This document shows, one piece after another, positions 1 to 11,388 of a DNA stretch of 64,000 nucleotides. The DNA comes from Zanthoxylum bungeanum (lineage: Eukaryota > Streptophyta > Magnoliopsida > Sapindales > Rutaceae). Under the pieces are notes generated by a model. That model worked only from the letters and a program-made list of their open reading frames with translations. It was not told where the DNA came from and did not search any database. The position numbers and the translations under genes are program-made. Positions within the stretch are counted from its first letter, which is position 1. Every line of letters begins with the position of its first letter. The stretch is from the NCBI GenBank assembly GCA_019454045.1, contig SKCR01007820.1, forward strand, positions 124,001-188,000, in the 5' to 3' direction.

Positions 1-2430
1 ACATTTAACAAGACTCGTATATCCACACTTTTGAAGAGTGGATACTAGGACGGATTTGATCCTATTCAAATAATATCTACGAATCTAGTTTATTAGGCAA
101 AATGCCTAAAACACCTTTTACTTGGTAAAAGTTAAGTGTCACCGATCTGTTAGCCCTCGATCATAGTGACGTAAGTGGGCCCATATCTAGCCAGGCTAGG
201 GGTGGATATGAACACTTCGTAACCTTTACGGATGTGGCATCGCGTTATGGTTATGTGTTTCTTTTGAAACACGAATTGAAAACTTTTGATAAATTCAAAG
301 AGTTTCGACACGAAGTTGACAGACAGATCGGCTAAAGTATTAAAACATCATGATTAGACCATGATGGAAAATACTTAAGCAATAAGTTTCTCGAATATAT
401 GAAAGAGTATAGTATTCTTTCATGATGGACTCTTCACGGAACACCTCAATTTGATGGTGTGTCCGAACTGAGAAACCGAATTTTGTTGGACATGATAAGG
501 TTAATTGTGAGTCGCTCTGAGCTACCATTTTCCTTTAAGGGATACGCATTATACAGTGCAATACCTATTTTGAATAAGGTTCCATGAAAATCTGTTAGAC
601 AGATTTCATATTAGATATGGACAGGAAAGAAACTGAGTTTTCTCATTCCTGGAGATTTGGGAATGCTGTGCATATGTTTGGATGATACCAAACTAGAACC
701 CAAATCGGATAAGTGCATAATTTGTAGGTTATCCTAGGGTAACCAAAGTATAGTACTTATACATCTCACAAGAGAAAAATTTAATTGTTGCTCGCCATGC
801 GGTTTTCCTAAGAGGAATACCTATATGCAGTGGTAAGTGGGAGGAAAGTAAAACTCGATGAAAATCGGAGTGATACTGTTCCAAGCACCGATTCCTTAAT
901 GGAACACAAACAGTTCATCAAGGATGAAACTGTACCATAATCTTCGAATACACAAGAACCGCGTAAGTCGGAGAGAGTCAGAAAATAACCTGGGAGGTAT
1001 GTGATTCTGATCTCACCTCATAAATATGTCAATCTCATTGAGGAAGACAAACTGACTACGTATGAGAAAGTGATACAAGGTATCGACTCCCTTTTATGGC
1101 AAAGTGCCATGATGTCCGAAATGGATTACATGTATACCAACCAAGTTTAGACACTAGTTGTAGTACCGGAAGGCATTGTGCCTATTGGTGCTATATAAGT
1201 CTTCAAGGAAGACATACATGGATGGAAACATACAACGTACTAAGCTAGGCTTGTAGCGAAACAGTATCGTTATCAACATTGTGTCGATTACGATGAAACC
1301 TTTTACTTGTTGCCATGGTTAAATCCATTTGGATAATGCTTGCTTATGCTGCATATTTCATTTATAAAATATGGCAGCGGAACGTCAAAACCGTTTTCCT
1401 TAAACGGAAACCTTTTGGAGGATGTTTAAAACATCCTGACGGTTTTTTCGTACCAAAATAAGCAAATAAGGTTTGCAGGTTATTCGATCCATTTATGGGT
1501 TGAAGCTAGCATTGTGTTCTTGGAACTATCGTTTTGATGTAATCATAATGGTATATGATTTAATTCAAAACGAAGATGATTCTCATGTATATAAGGAGGT
1601 TAGTGGGAGCGCACTGACAATGATTGTCCTATAAAATGATGATATATCATTTCTTGGAAATGAAATTCCCATAATACAATCGGTGAAAGCTTGGCTTTCA
1701 TAAAAATTCTCCGTAGAATACTTGGGAGAGACAACCTTTATTCTAGGAATAAAGATCTACTAGGATAGATTTAAAAGTTGTTGGCACTCTCCGAGAACTC
1801 ATACATTAAAATAAATGTACGCGACCTGGTGTCTCATATGCTTTGAGCATATGGAGTCACAATCAGGCCAATCCAAGTGATAGTCACTGGATTGATGTTA
1901 AGAACATCCTTAAGTATCTTAGAAGAACTAAAGATGCTTTCTTATACTATGGAGAATGAGAACTTGAAGTAACTAGGTTCACTGCTGCAAGTTTCCAAAC
2001 CGATAAAATCGACTACAAGTCGTAATAAAGGTACTATACAGTTTGAATAACGGAACAATGAGCTGGAAATCTTCCAAGCAAGATACTATTGCCGAATAAA
2101 CAACAAAAGCGGAATATTGCTGCAGCTGAGGCAGCAATGGAAGCCTTTTGGATCTATAATAATCCTAATAAGATTAGGTGTAGTTCCGTTAGCAGCTGAG
2201 CTAGACTACAGCACAGGCTAAAGAATTAAAGGTCAAATCAATGATCCAAATAAATACTTCAATTATTCATCTGATTCGTTCGGATCATACATCGTGGTGA
2301 TGTGATGATCGAATAAATCACATCAGATGATAACTTTGCAAATCCGCTGACGAAAGCCTTTTCTCAGTAGAAGTTTGAGCGAACCGTACATAGTTCAGGT
2401 GTAGGACACCTGAGTGATTGGCTATAGGCC
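1..2430 (+). pseudogene. Ty1/copia pol remnant (copia-1: integrase, RT, RNase H)
   Basis: No long open frame survives, but the forward translation gives successive copia pol blocks. The integrase block at about 140-600 contains HSDVSGP and a TFTDVASRYGYVF-like stretch, followed by a broken GTPQFDGVSE segment. A reverse-transcriptase N-terminal block at about 1080-1200 resembles the WQSAM...PEGIVPIG region. An RNase H tail at about 1900-2360 includes SWKSSKQDT-like and NPLTKAF-like motifs. Stops and frameshifts occur every few dozen codons, so the product is dead. The 5' part of the element (gag, 5' LTR) lies outside the window. The block runs into a polypurine tract and the LTR at 2442, which fixes orientation and family. 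It is more decayed than copia-2 next door, to which it is clearly related. Confidence 0.9.
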
Positions 2431-2441
2431 AAGTGGGAGAT
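2431..2441 (+). other. Polypurine tract of copia-1
   Basis: The purine run AAGTGGGAGAT lies immediately before the TGTTGG start of the 3' LTR. This is the usual place for the primer of plus-strand DNA synthesis in copia elements. Confidence 0.85.
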
Positions 2442-4444
2442 TGTTGGACAATTATGACCCATAGCATCACTATTTGTACAGAATATGGTGTTGTTATACA
2501 AATTAACTATGTGACAAAGGAAATTGCTCTTTTATCATTTGTAATTGGATTACCAAGATACATAAATGATAAAAGTCAATGTGATTAGTTCCGGATTGAG
2601 ATGATATGAGACAGTATCAATCCACGAAGGTTTAATCATTAAATAATCCCTAGTCGTAGTATTATCGAGATTGGACATCGGTAATGTGGAATAGACTAGT
2701 ATTACACTTGTGCGCGTTGTGGGAGCATAACGGCATAGTTCTCATATATTTGGGTATTGGATACTTATGCAAGTGTAATAGGAGGTTGTGTTTACCGATG
2801 GTACGGAAACAGCTTCGTTCTGGATAGACCCCTCGGAATTCCATTGGTAGTATGACTATGTGTCTATGGAAGTCCGAATCAGGGTAGGTGTATTTGGTCT
2901 TAACTTGAGACTTACACCGCTAATACTTGCGACAATCAATATACTTTGGTTTTGGTCATCCAGGGCTTTAACCGTTTCTGTGTACGCCTCTTCTGGGTAT
3001 ATTGAGAATCGTAGTGTATTGGGTGTGATGTCAAGATGGAAGTATCACTTCAGTCATAGTGGAGATAATGGTCACGTAGGATACAGAACTAGTACTCTTT
3101 AGTACTGCAGTCATCGAGATAATATGACTAGGTCATGATTATCCGATTATAGAGACTAATTACCAGAGATCCGACATGTGCTTCGTACGGGGCAGACACA
3201 ATTCCAGCCCCAGGCCTAGCACGTGACATCCGATACTGGATCGCAATATGCAATACTATGTATACTACGCCTGATACATATTACATATTCCTTTAAGAAT
3301 ATTTCTGGAGAATTGGGTAGGCACGGTGCTTTGCTAGAAGCCAACCATGTCTTGTAAATCGGTAAAAACGTAGTGTTAGGTACGTACGTATTCGGATAGT
3401 CCGATGACCGAATTTACTGCCAACATATCCGGGGATCTCATGGGTCACTTCCCGAAGATTCACCGATGACGTATGACTCACACATTATTAATTTGGGATT
3501 AATTAATAGAGAGAGAAAATTAATCTGGGATTAATTACGGAGATATTTTATCTGGGATAAAATATTATTTAAAGAGAGAGACCGATTAATTTGGAATTAA
3601 TCGATAAAATAATATATTCGATATATTAAACGAAATTAGATTTCGACGCGGAATTAAAATTAGATTTTAATTCGGGCGAACGAGTTAATTTAGAATTAAT
3701 TCGCTAGCGACGTGAATAGTAATTTTGCTAGGCATAATTATTTAATTAAATTTGATTTAATTACGTCGCAACGGAAAATTCGTTAATTCGGAATTAGCGA
3801 ACCCGAGCCCGGGAGTGTTTGCGGGCCCACTCGTATTTCGAATTTAAGTGCGGCCCACAAGTCACATCAAGTGTCACATCATTAGTCATTCAAGTGATGG
3901 ATGTCTTGTCACTTTGAGTGATGTGATGTAAGTCACTTGTGATTGATGGGGGTGGTTGGAAGGCTTTATTGCCTTGTACCTTTTTTGGATTTGGAAATTC
4001 AAATTTTGGTATATCATTTGACTTGATTTTTGAAATCAAAACCAACCAACACAACTTCATCTCTTTCTTCTCTCCTCATTTTCGGCCAAGGGCCAAAATT
4101 TCTTCTCTCTTTCTCCTTCAATGCCGAGAGCAATAAGGATAAATATAGGGGAATTTTGTTGCAATTTTCTCCAATGCTATCACATAAAGGGTCATCCAAA
4201 GGTGATAGGGAAACCAACTCTTGAGCATGGAATCCATTCATAAAGCTTGGAGCTTGAAGATCATTTCCATGGAGGTTGACCGAAAGACAAGGAGCACAAA
4301 ATGGGTCAAAGCCGTGAGCTTCATGGAGCCAAGAAATGTTTCGCAAATTCGATCAATGTAAGTATGATTCCGCCATACTTCTTTATAGTATTCACATATT
4401 TTTCATTGCTTGAATGATCTTGGGACTATAGTAGAAACCCAACA
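2442..4444 (+). mobile_element. 3' LTR of copia-1
   Basis: The sequence starts TGTTGGACAATTATGACC directly after the polypurine tract and ends CCCAACA. A homologous solo LTR at 14771-16724 confirms its extent and family: both contain the GACCCATAGCATCACTATTT start, the same middle section and the same hairpin array. The 5' partner lies outside the window, so no target-site duplication can be checked, and the 3' boundary (CA at 4444) is assigned from the change into copia-2 internal sequence. A GTAAGT lies about 85 bases before the 3' end. Confidence 0.85.
3484..3801. repeat. Array of about ten short AT-rich hairpins inside copia LTR
   Basis: Consecutive inverted repeats with 6-11-base arms and 3-5-base loops are packed with short spacers. 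Examples are AATTAAT-CTGGG-ATTAATT (about 3518), TATTTTAT-CTGGG-ATAAAATA (3544-3564), GATTAAT-TTGGA-ATTAATC (3584-3602), AATATAT-TCG-ATATATT (3611-3627), CGAAAT-TAG-ATTTCG (3631-3645), GAATTAAAAT-TAG-ATTTTAATTC (3651-3673), an imperfect one at 3681-3703, TAATTAAAT-TTG-ATTTAATTA (3743-3763) and an imperfect one at 3779-3801. The same order recurs in the solo LTR at 15813-16189. Confidence 0.8.
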
Positions 4445-5505
4445 CCAGGATGTGTAGTAAATATTATATCTCTTTTTGTATTAGATACATAAGGTTATCG
4501 TATTAATATTAAGAACTGTTCTTTGTATTTATATAATAAACGTAATATTCAGATACTTTGTTGTCCAAATGAGCATGGTCATTACACATTGCATACTTCT
4601 AAAGATATTTTGAATACTGGGATTAAAAACGTAGTTTATCTGTTGTTAATAATACTGAACTTTGGCATATGAGGCTAGGTCATATAGGCGTAAACGCTTT
4701 ACCAAATTGGTTAGGAATGGTTTGATACCAGATCTCACCATTGAACCCTTTCCAACTTGTGAATCGTGTATTCAGGGTAAGATGACCAAAGCCCAATTTT
4801 CTGGTGTTGGACACCGCGCCACTAACTTACTGGAACTCGTACATTCTGATGTATGTGGTCCACTAAGTCAGACTGCTCACAGTGGTTATTCGTACTTCGT
4901 TACCTTTACCGATGATCTATCACGGTACGATTATGTCTATCTGATGCGACATAAATCGGAAACCTTTGAAAAGTTCAAAAAGTTCCGAAATGAAGTAGAA
5001 AAATAAACTGGTCAATATATTAAATGCCTTCGATCTGATCGAGGCGGTGAATATATGAGCAGCGAGTTCATGGATTATATGAAGGAGAATGAGATTCTCA
5101 CTTAATATACTCCTCCAGGTACTCCACATCACAATGAAGTGTCTGAGAGGATAAATCAGACTTTATTGGATATGGTCCGATCAATGTTGAGTTTTACAGA
5201 TTTACCCTATTACTAATGGGGCTACTCTCTTTTAACAGTTGCACATCTTTTGAATAAGATTCCTTCAAAAGCTGTTCCTACGACTCTATATGAGATATGG
5301 ACCGGTAGAAGACCAAATCTTAATTATATTAAGGTTTGGGGTTGTCCTGCTTATGTCAAGATGACTCAGCAAGATAAGCTTTCGCCTCGAGGGTAAAAGT
5401 TTAGGTTTGTTAGATATCATTCGAATACGAGGGGATATCTATTTTATGATATCGAATATCGAAATGTGTTCGTAGCTCGCTTCGTAAAATTTCTAGAAGT
5501 ATAAA
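4445..5505 (+). pseudogene. Copia-2 pre-integrase and integrase
   Basis: From about 4560 the forward frame gives a GAG-pre-integrase zinc region with MRLGHIGV and later CESCIQGK, completing an HHCC-type finger. The integrase core follows: HSDVCGP carries the first catalytic Asp, RSDRGGEYMSSEF the second, and the PPGTPHHNEVSE stretch the Glu. The frame is the same as that of the RT downstream, but stops interrupt it at 5004, 5103, 5214 and 5394. A close relative in this window, copia-3, has Gln at the first two positions. The element begins abruptly after the copia-1 LTR, so gag, protease and the 5' LTR are absent here. Copia-1 probably inserted into copia-2, or the two were joined by deletion. 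Confidence 0.9.
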
Positions 5506-5507
5506 TT

Positions 5508-7238
5508 TTGTCAGAAGGTGGTAATCATAGACAGTTTGAACTTTATGAAGTCCAACCTGAAAACAATGAACCAATGGAGGAACCTCAAGTTCAAGTAGAT
5601 GAAGAACCTTCAACGCACACACTCCGTAGGTCACAAAGGGTATCTAGACCTCCTGAACGCTTGTATTTGATACAAGAAAATAGTCTCGATGTTCTCTTAG
5701 TTGAATATACTGATCCTTTTACCTATAGAGAATCGATGTTGGACATCGACTCCGTGAAATGGCAAAGTTCCATGAAATCTGAGTTAGACTCAATGCATGA
5801 GAATCAAGTTTGGGACTTGGTTCCGCTTCCCGAAGGAATTGTTCCTATCGGTTGTAAATGGGTTTACAAGAGGAAGCGCGGGCCTGATGGAAAGGTTGAA
5901 ACCTATAAGGCCCGACTGGTAGCAAAAGGTTACACGCAGCGACCTGGCGTCGACTACGATGAAACGTTTTTTCCAGTAGCAATGCTTAAGTCTATTAGGA
6001 TTTTGCTTTCTATAGCTGCGTATCATGACTACGAAATTTGGAAAATGGATGTCAAAACTGTTTTTCTAAATGGATTTCTTGATGAAGAAATCTATATGGA
6101 ACAGCCAGAAGGTTTTACGTCCAGCGAAAACTCGGGTATGGTATGTAAGCTTAAGAAGTCCATTTATGGACTAAAACAAGCTTCACGAAGTTGGAATCTT
6201 CGATTCAACGAGATTATTAGATCGTCTGGTTTTCTCAAGAATTCGGAAGAATCCTGTCTGTATCAGAAGGCCAGTGGAAGCATGGTTGTATTTTTAGTCC
6301 TCTATGTTGACGACATCCTAATCATTGGGAATGATATAGGGATGATGTAAGGCGTCAAATTTTACCTCTGTAAGAATTTCTCCATGAAGGACCTGAGAGA
6401 AGCTTCCTATGTTTTAGGCATAAAACTCTATAGAGATAGAGAATGGAAGCTGATTGGGTTATCCCAATCAAAATACATAGATAAGATATTGGAACGGTAC
6501 AATTTTGGTAACTGTAAGACAACAAATACACCGTTCAGACATGAGATTCATCTTTCAAAGAAGATGAGTCCACAAATAGAAGATGAGAATGTTAGAATGT
6601 CTAACCAACCTTATACTTCGTGTTTGAGTAGCATAATGTATGCCATGTTATGTACTAGGCCTGATATTAGTTTTGCTGTTAGCGTAACCAATAGATATCA
6701 GTCCAATCCAAGAAATGACCATTGGATGACCATTAAACATATCCTGAAGTATCTTAAAAATACTAAGGATAAGTTGATCATTTATGGAGGAAGTGAACTG
6801 CAAGTTAACAGGTATACGGATTCCGACTTCCAATCGGATCCCGATGATAGAAAGTCTACATCTGGATTCGTCTTTACCCTTAACGAAGGTGCAGTTTGCT
6901 GAAAGAGTTCCAAACAGGGGTCAACAACAGATTCCACCACAGAGGTGGAATACATTACAGCTTCTGAAGTTACAAAGGAAGCTGTATGGATTAGAAACTT
7001 TATCACAGAATTGGGAGTTATCCCAAGTATCGAGAATGTGATTCTGTTATACTATTATAATACTGGAGCCATTGCACAAGCAAAGGAACCGAGGGCGCAT
7101 CAGAAGTCGAAGCATGTGGAACGCAAGTACCACATCATTCGAGAGATTGTGTCGCGGGAGGATATTGTCGTGTGCAAGGTACCGAGTGAAGATAATGTAG
7201 CAGACCTGCTTACGAAGGCCATACCTCATAATATTTGA
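5508..7238 (+). pseudogene. Copia-2 reverse transcriptase and RNase H
   Basis: This is the best preserved copia coding block in the window, almost 1.7 kb in one frame. An RRSQRVSRP linker precedes RT at about residue 43. RT motifs are the KWVYKRKRGPDGK region, KARLVAKGYTQ, MDVKTVFLNG, IYGLKQASRSWN and the active-site YVDDILIIG near residue 266. RNase H follows with RPDISFAVSVTNRYQSNP, YTDSDFQSDPDD, the KSSKQGSTTDST block and a C-terminal ADLLTKAIP. In-frame stops at 6348 (TAA) and 6900 (TGA, where the family has Trp in SWKSSKQ) inactivate it. It ends about 60 bases before the polypurine tract, as is normal for copia. Confidence 0.93.
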
Positions 7239-7290
7239 TAAACATGTGGAGTCGATGGGTATTAGATACAATCGATATTGGCACTAGAGC

Positions 7291-7303
7291 AAGTAGGAGA
7301 TTT
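7291..7303 (+). other. Polypurine tract of copia-2
   Basis: AAGTAGGAGATTT precedes the TGTTGGG start of the 3' LTR, in the same position and with a similar sequence to the tract at 2431 of copia-1. Confidence 0.8.
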
Positions 7304-8299
7304 TGTTGGGATTGGTGCTCAGAGCGCCAATTTCCGGTTGTATTTCCTTGTAAATACTATTGTAAACATTTTATTATGAATAAAATTAGCAATTTCTATA
7401 ATATAATATATCTTCTTATATGGTAAAGACGTAATAGACCATAGAATGATTAGTCATGATGCAGTTGCAAAAGCGACGCAACTGACATTGAGTTGTATCA
7501 TGACGTTGTCATTTTCAGATAGTTTCCGGTCAAGGTTGACACTACTTGGTCAGTAAAGTAAACCTGTTGAGACTGGTACATGTTGTATACTGGAATATAT
7601 GATTCCAATGATTTCTAAATGAACCATGAGTCTTGGAGACTCGTATAGACGTATAGGTGTTTATAGCGGATAAATACTGAACGACTTACCAAAGATTCTT
7701 AATTAATGGTACACCAACGTCAATAAGAATCTTCTCGGGTTGAGTAGCATTTATGATTCTTCGACTTGAGATACCACTGTGGGCACATGAGACATCTTCC
7801 ATACTTAGATGACAGTCACATCACAGATCTATTTAGATCAGACCTCCGTATGTTCGTTGGGTGTGGACAGATCCTCAGGGTGTCCTGTGTATGTCGAGAT
7901 AGGATCCGTCAGTTCTGTGTATATAGCATAGGTAGTCCATTTATGATTAACAATCAGATAAAAACCATGGGCCCGTGGTACACTTTTGAAGTCCGTTCTA
8001 AGTTTTCTTTTAGAGATTGCTAATAGAAACGTCAACGAGATTGTCCCTATAGAGATTTTACGTTTACATCTATATCTTTGGGATATATCTGGATACCTGT
8101 GACAGAGGAATTATACATATGCCATGACCTCGACCTGTATGATTCAGTGAGTTTATCCGTGGTCGTCATAATTTACGGGTGGGTAAATTATGGACACGAA
8201 ATTGGATTTCGTGATGGATATGCCTGAATCTAGAGAGTCTCACTAGTGAAATATACTCGTAAAGCATTATGGCAACTTTTATGAATAATACTGATTATT

Positions 8300-8450
8300 T
8301 ATAAGTCGTTTAAAGGTTAAACGAAAAATACATGCGAAATGACCTAATAATCATTTCCTAATTATTGTGTATTTGTACTTAATGATAGATTTTGTTAAAT
8401 ACACATTTATTAAATGTCAAATTGTGATATTTGACATATATCATTAATAT
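8300..8450. repeat. Short hairpin cluster in copia-2 LTR
   Basis: Inverted repeats include CGTTTAA-AGG-TTAAACG (about 8307-8323) and TGTCAAAT-TGTG-ATATTTGACA (about 8417-8438), with a longer-range GTGTATTT / AAATACAC pair. The style matches the arrays in the copia-1 family LTR, but the sequence is not the same. Confidence 0.6.
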
Positions 8451-8460
8451 ATAAATATAT

Positions 8461-8505
<45 letters not shown>
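8450..8505. repeat. (TA)n microsatellite
   Basis: About 55 bases of nearly uninterrupted TA dinucleotides lie inside the copia-2 LTR. A second, shorter TATATATATAT run follows near 8595. Confidence 0.9.
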
Positions 8506-8508
<3 letters not shown>

Positions 8509-8989
8509 GATATTTAAAGTAAATATAATACATATATTTAAAATATTTATATTTAAATAATTATTTAATTGTTAAATGATTAAATTAATTAAATATATAT
8601 ATATATCTTAAGTTTTGATATTTTAGGAGATGCCTTGAGTTGCTTTTGTTGACTTGTTGAAAATTCATTAAAGTTATAATGATCAAGTTTGCAAGTTGAT
8701 AAAGTAAAAATTAAATGAAACAAAAATAATATCTAGATATTATTTTGTATACCAAATTCGGCCAAGGCCTTTTTTTGTGAAGTATATATTATTTTGTTTT
8801 ATTTTCATTAGGTTAAGGGTTCATAAGTTACAAAAACAAACATAAAAGAGTTAAGAGAAAAGTTTGAAGACAAAAGGAAAAAGCTTGGAAAATTGTTGAT
8901 TTTGTAAGTTTTTCTTTAAAGTCTTCAACATAGAAAATATTTCTAACATACTTAGCTTCAATATGTGTTGCTAGGATGTTGTCTCTACA

Positions 8990-9730
8990 CTTATAGTTTG
9001 TGTTTTAATTGGTTGTGAACTTGTTTGAAAGATGTGTGCATGTATTGTTTATAAGTGAGCTTGAAATGGTTTCAATGGCTTACTTTTGATTATTGATAAT
9101 CATGTTGCCATTCTAGAGTTTCTAAGCCACTCATTGATGACCTAGAATTGTTCTTGAGTTGTTTCATGTTGGTGAGACTTGTTTGGTGTGGTAAAGAATG
9201 AATTAAAGTGTTGGATTTAAAAGATTTGGTAATATTTGTCAATTTGAAGAAATTGTAAAATTAGGGTTCTTAACCCTTTCCAAATTTGGGGTTTTTCATA
9301 TATGTGATGTATTATAGTGTGTATATGATGCATGTTAATTTTTGAGTTGATTGGATTTGATCTTGGCATGTTTTGAACATAAAAGGACCAAATTGCAAAA
9401 ATTGGAAAATATTGGGGCTGTTCGGCAATTAGGCAAAAAATTGGGGATTTTGATGTGTTTGACATGTTGGAAATCATTTTAGAAATGATTTAGAATCATC
9501 CAAAATTATGTTTGACAATTTTAGGACTAAAATGATCAATTTGCAAAGTTGTGGGGCAATTCGGTAATTACCAAGAAATTTGATTTCTTGTGTAATTTTT
9601 CAGAATTTAATAATTGGATAATTAAATAAATAAGTTTATTTAATTAATCCAAGAAAAATTTTGAAATCGGAAAATTTTGATTTTCCGTCATTCCACTGCG
9701 TTACCGGATTTTCGCCATAAAACCCCTACA
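8990..9730 (+). mobile_element. Presumed 5' LTR (or its 3' part) of the Tat/Athila-like element
   Basis: No coding is seen. The stretch ends in CCCCTACA at 9730, directly before a tRNA-Asp-type primer-binding site, so at least its right end should be LTR sequence. The left limit is set only by the inferred end of the copia-2 LTR. No second copy exists in the window for comparison. Confidence 0.45.
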
Positions 9731-9744
9731 GCCGCTACCGGGGA
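9731..9744 (+). other. Primer-binding site, tRNA-Asp type (degenerate)
   Basis: GCCGCTACCGGGGA resembles the TGGCGCCGTTGCCGGGGA site that Athila/Tat gypsy elements use, complementary to the 3' end of tRNA-Asp. It lies about 450 bases upstream of a Tat-type gag remnant, the expected arrangement. Confidence 0.7.
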
Positions 9745-10199
9745 ATATAATTTAGTAGATAGAATAATAATTTAAAATCCTTGAATTTTTTCTATTTTTT
9801 TTTTTATTATTTTGTATTTCTTTCTTTCTTTTTTGTATTTTCAGTATCTTATTTTTGTAATCACTGTATTTGAATCTTTTTCTTTTGTAATTTATTTTTA
9901 CTTTTTTCTTTCTTTCTTTCAGTTGTTTATTATTTTTTATTTTTGTAAGTATTGCACTTGCATATTTAAATTTTAGCAAATGGTTTGTATTTAGGTTGCA
10001 TGAAATATTGGTCTCGATCATCTAGCGGTAGATTAAATAGAGAGTTACCATCACCTTCAATATTAGTCAAAATAACTAAGAATCGAAATGAAAACCTATA
10101 TGGCCGAGATGAAAATCCATTTGATTAGGTAGAACATAAGTCTCAGTAGGGCGATCTTAGTCATCCTAAGACACTCAGAGAATTCACCCCACAAGGACA
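9745..10199 (+). other. Leader of the Tat/Athila-like element
   Basis: A pyrimidine-rich stretch (9780-9960, mostly TTTCTTTC and TTTTTATT runs) and an untranslatable segment separate the primer-binding site from gag. No gene is seen. Long T/C-rich leaders are usual in this group. Confidence 0.6.
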
Positions 10200-11388
10200 A
10201 GATCACCATCTTGTATTACTTTCCCCCCAGATGCATCATGTTTCAATTTTAAACCAGGTATCATCCAAATTTTACCCACATTCTACGGTCTTGAATCATA
10301 AAATCCTTATCAGCGCTTAAAAGAATTCGAAGAGGTATGTAATACTTGCACAGACAAAAATTGCAGCATGAATATAATTCGACTTATATTTTTTTTTTCC
10401 TTTTCTATGAAGGATAAAGCTAACATTTGGTTGCATAACCTTAGGCCATGATCCATCAGAACATGTGATGATTTGCAAGAGCAATTTCTGAAAAATTCTT
10501 TCCCTCTCACATGACAAACTCCTTTAAGGGGAGAATCACAACTTTCACACAAGAGTCGGGGGAAATATTTTACCAATGTTGAGAGAGATTTAAAGAGATG
10601 TTAATGTTTGTCCACGTCAAGGGTTTGAAACATGGAGGCTGGTTTCCTACTTCTATGAGGGATTAACGCCCCAAGGTAGATAAGTACTGGAAATGATGTG
10701 TAATTGTGAGTTTAGAGACAAAAATCCTGAAGATGCACTAGATTACCTAGAACACATAGCAGAGAATGCACAACAATGAGACATAATTGACACTTATGAG
10801 TCGTCTGTAAAACTGCAGTCATATTGTAGAGGTATATTTAATCTTAGGGAATACCATGACATTTCTGTTAAATATGCATCTCTAACTAAAAAAGTTGAGA
10901 CATTAAAAATGAAGAATAATGATTGTGTCAAGTCAATTCAAGAAGTCACATCCAAACTTCAATTGGAGGAATGATAACCAAGCACAACCATCACAAAAAT
11001 GAAGAATAGGGAAGACCATGACCTTTATGTCAATGAATGCATGCAAGGTATCCTCAAGAATAGTGATTGTGTCAAGTCAATAGTGATTGTGTCAAGTCAA
11101 CTCAAGAATTTCCAAAATTTCTAAAATTATGCACCATATATCCCACCGTCTAGGAAAATCCTTGAGGATACCTTGCATGCATTCATTGAGAAACAGTAAG
11201 CCATCAATAACCAAAATGTGCAAACATTAATTGATTTGAAAGATACTTTTGGCACAATAACATCTGCATTGACCATTAATGAGAAATGAAAGTTTCCTAC
11301 ACAACCACAACCACAACCAAACCCCAAGAGTCATCAAAACCTTCACGATGGTAGTTCTGGTAGTCAACACATAGACCAAGTCAAATCT
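10200..11388 (+). pseudogene. Tat/Athila-like gag remnant
   Basis: Short forward fragments in shifting frames match the gypsy gag of the Athila/Tat group. The clearest are the stretch around 10610-10660 with the block CPRQGFETWRLVSYFYEGLT and the following EMMCN..F..KNPEDALDYLEHIAE segment to about 10780. Upstream fragments around 10420-10530 correspond to the HNLRP.. and QFLKKF-like region of the same domain, but frameshifts and stops break them. A 20-base duplication, AATAGTGATTGTGTCAAGTC, lies near 11050-11100. No full zinc knuckle is visible. The fragment would have encoded the capsid protein that packages element RNA; it is not functional. Confidence 0.85.

Larger units (their letters stand above)
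7304..8989 (+). mobile_element. 3' LTR of copia-2
   Basis: It starts TGTTGGGATTGGTGCTCAGA after the polypurine tract. The opening resembles that of the copia-3 LTR (TGTTGGAAATGGTGATCGAG on the minus strand), which supports one lineage. The 3' boundary is inferred: CTCTACA at 8989 lies 85 bases after GTAAGT at 8904, the same spacing as in the copia-1 LTR and the solo LTR. No second copy is present to prove it. The LTR contains short inverted repeats at 8300-8450 and a long TA tract at 8450-8505. Confidence 0.7.
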
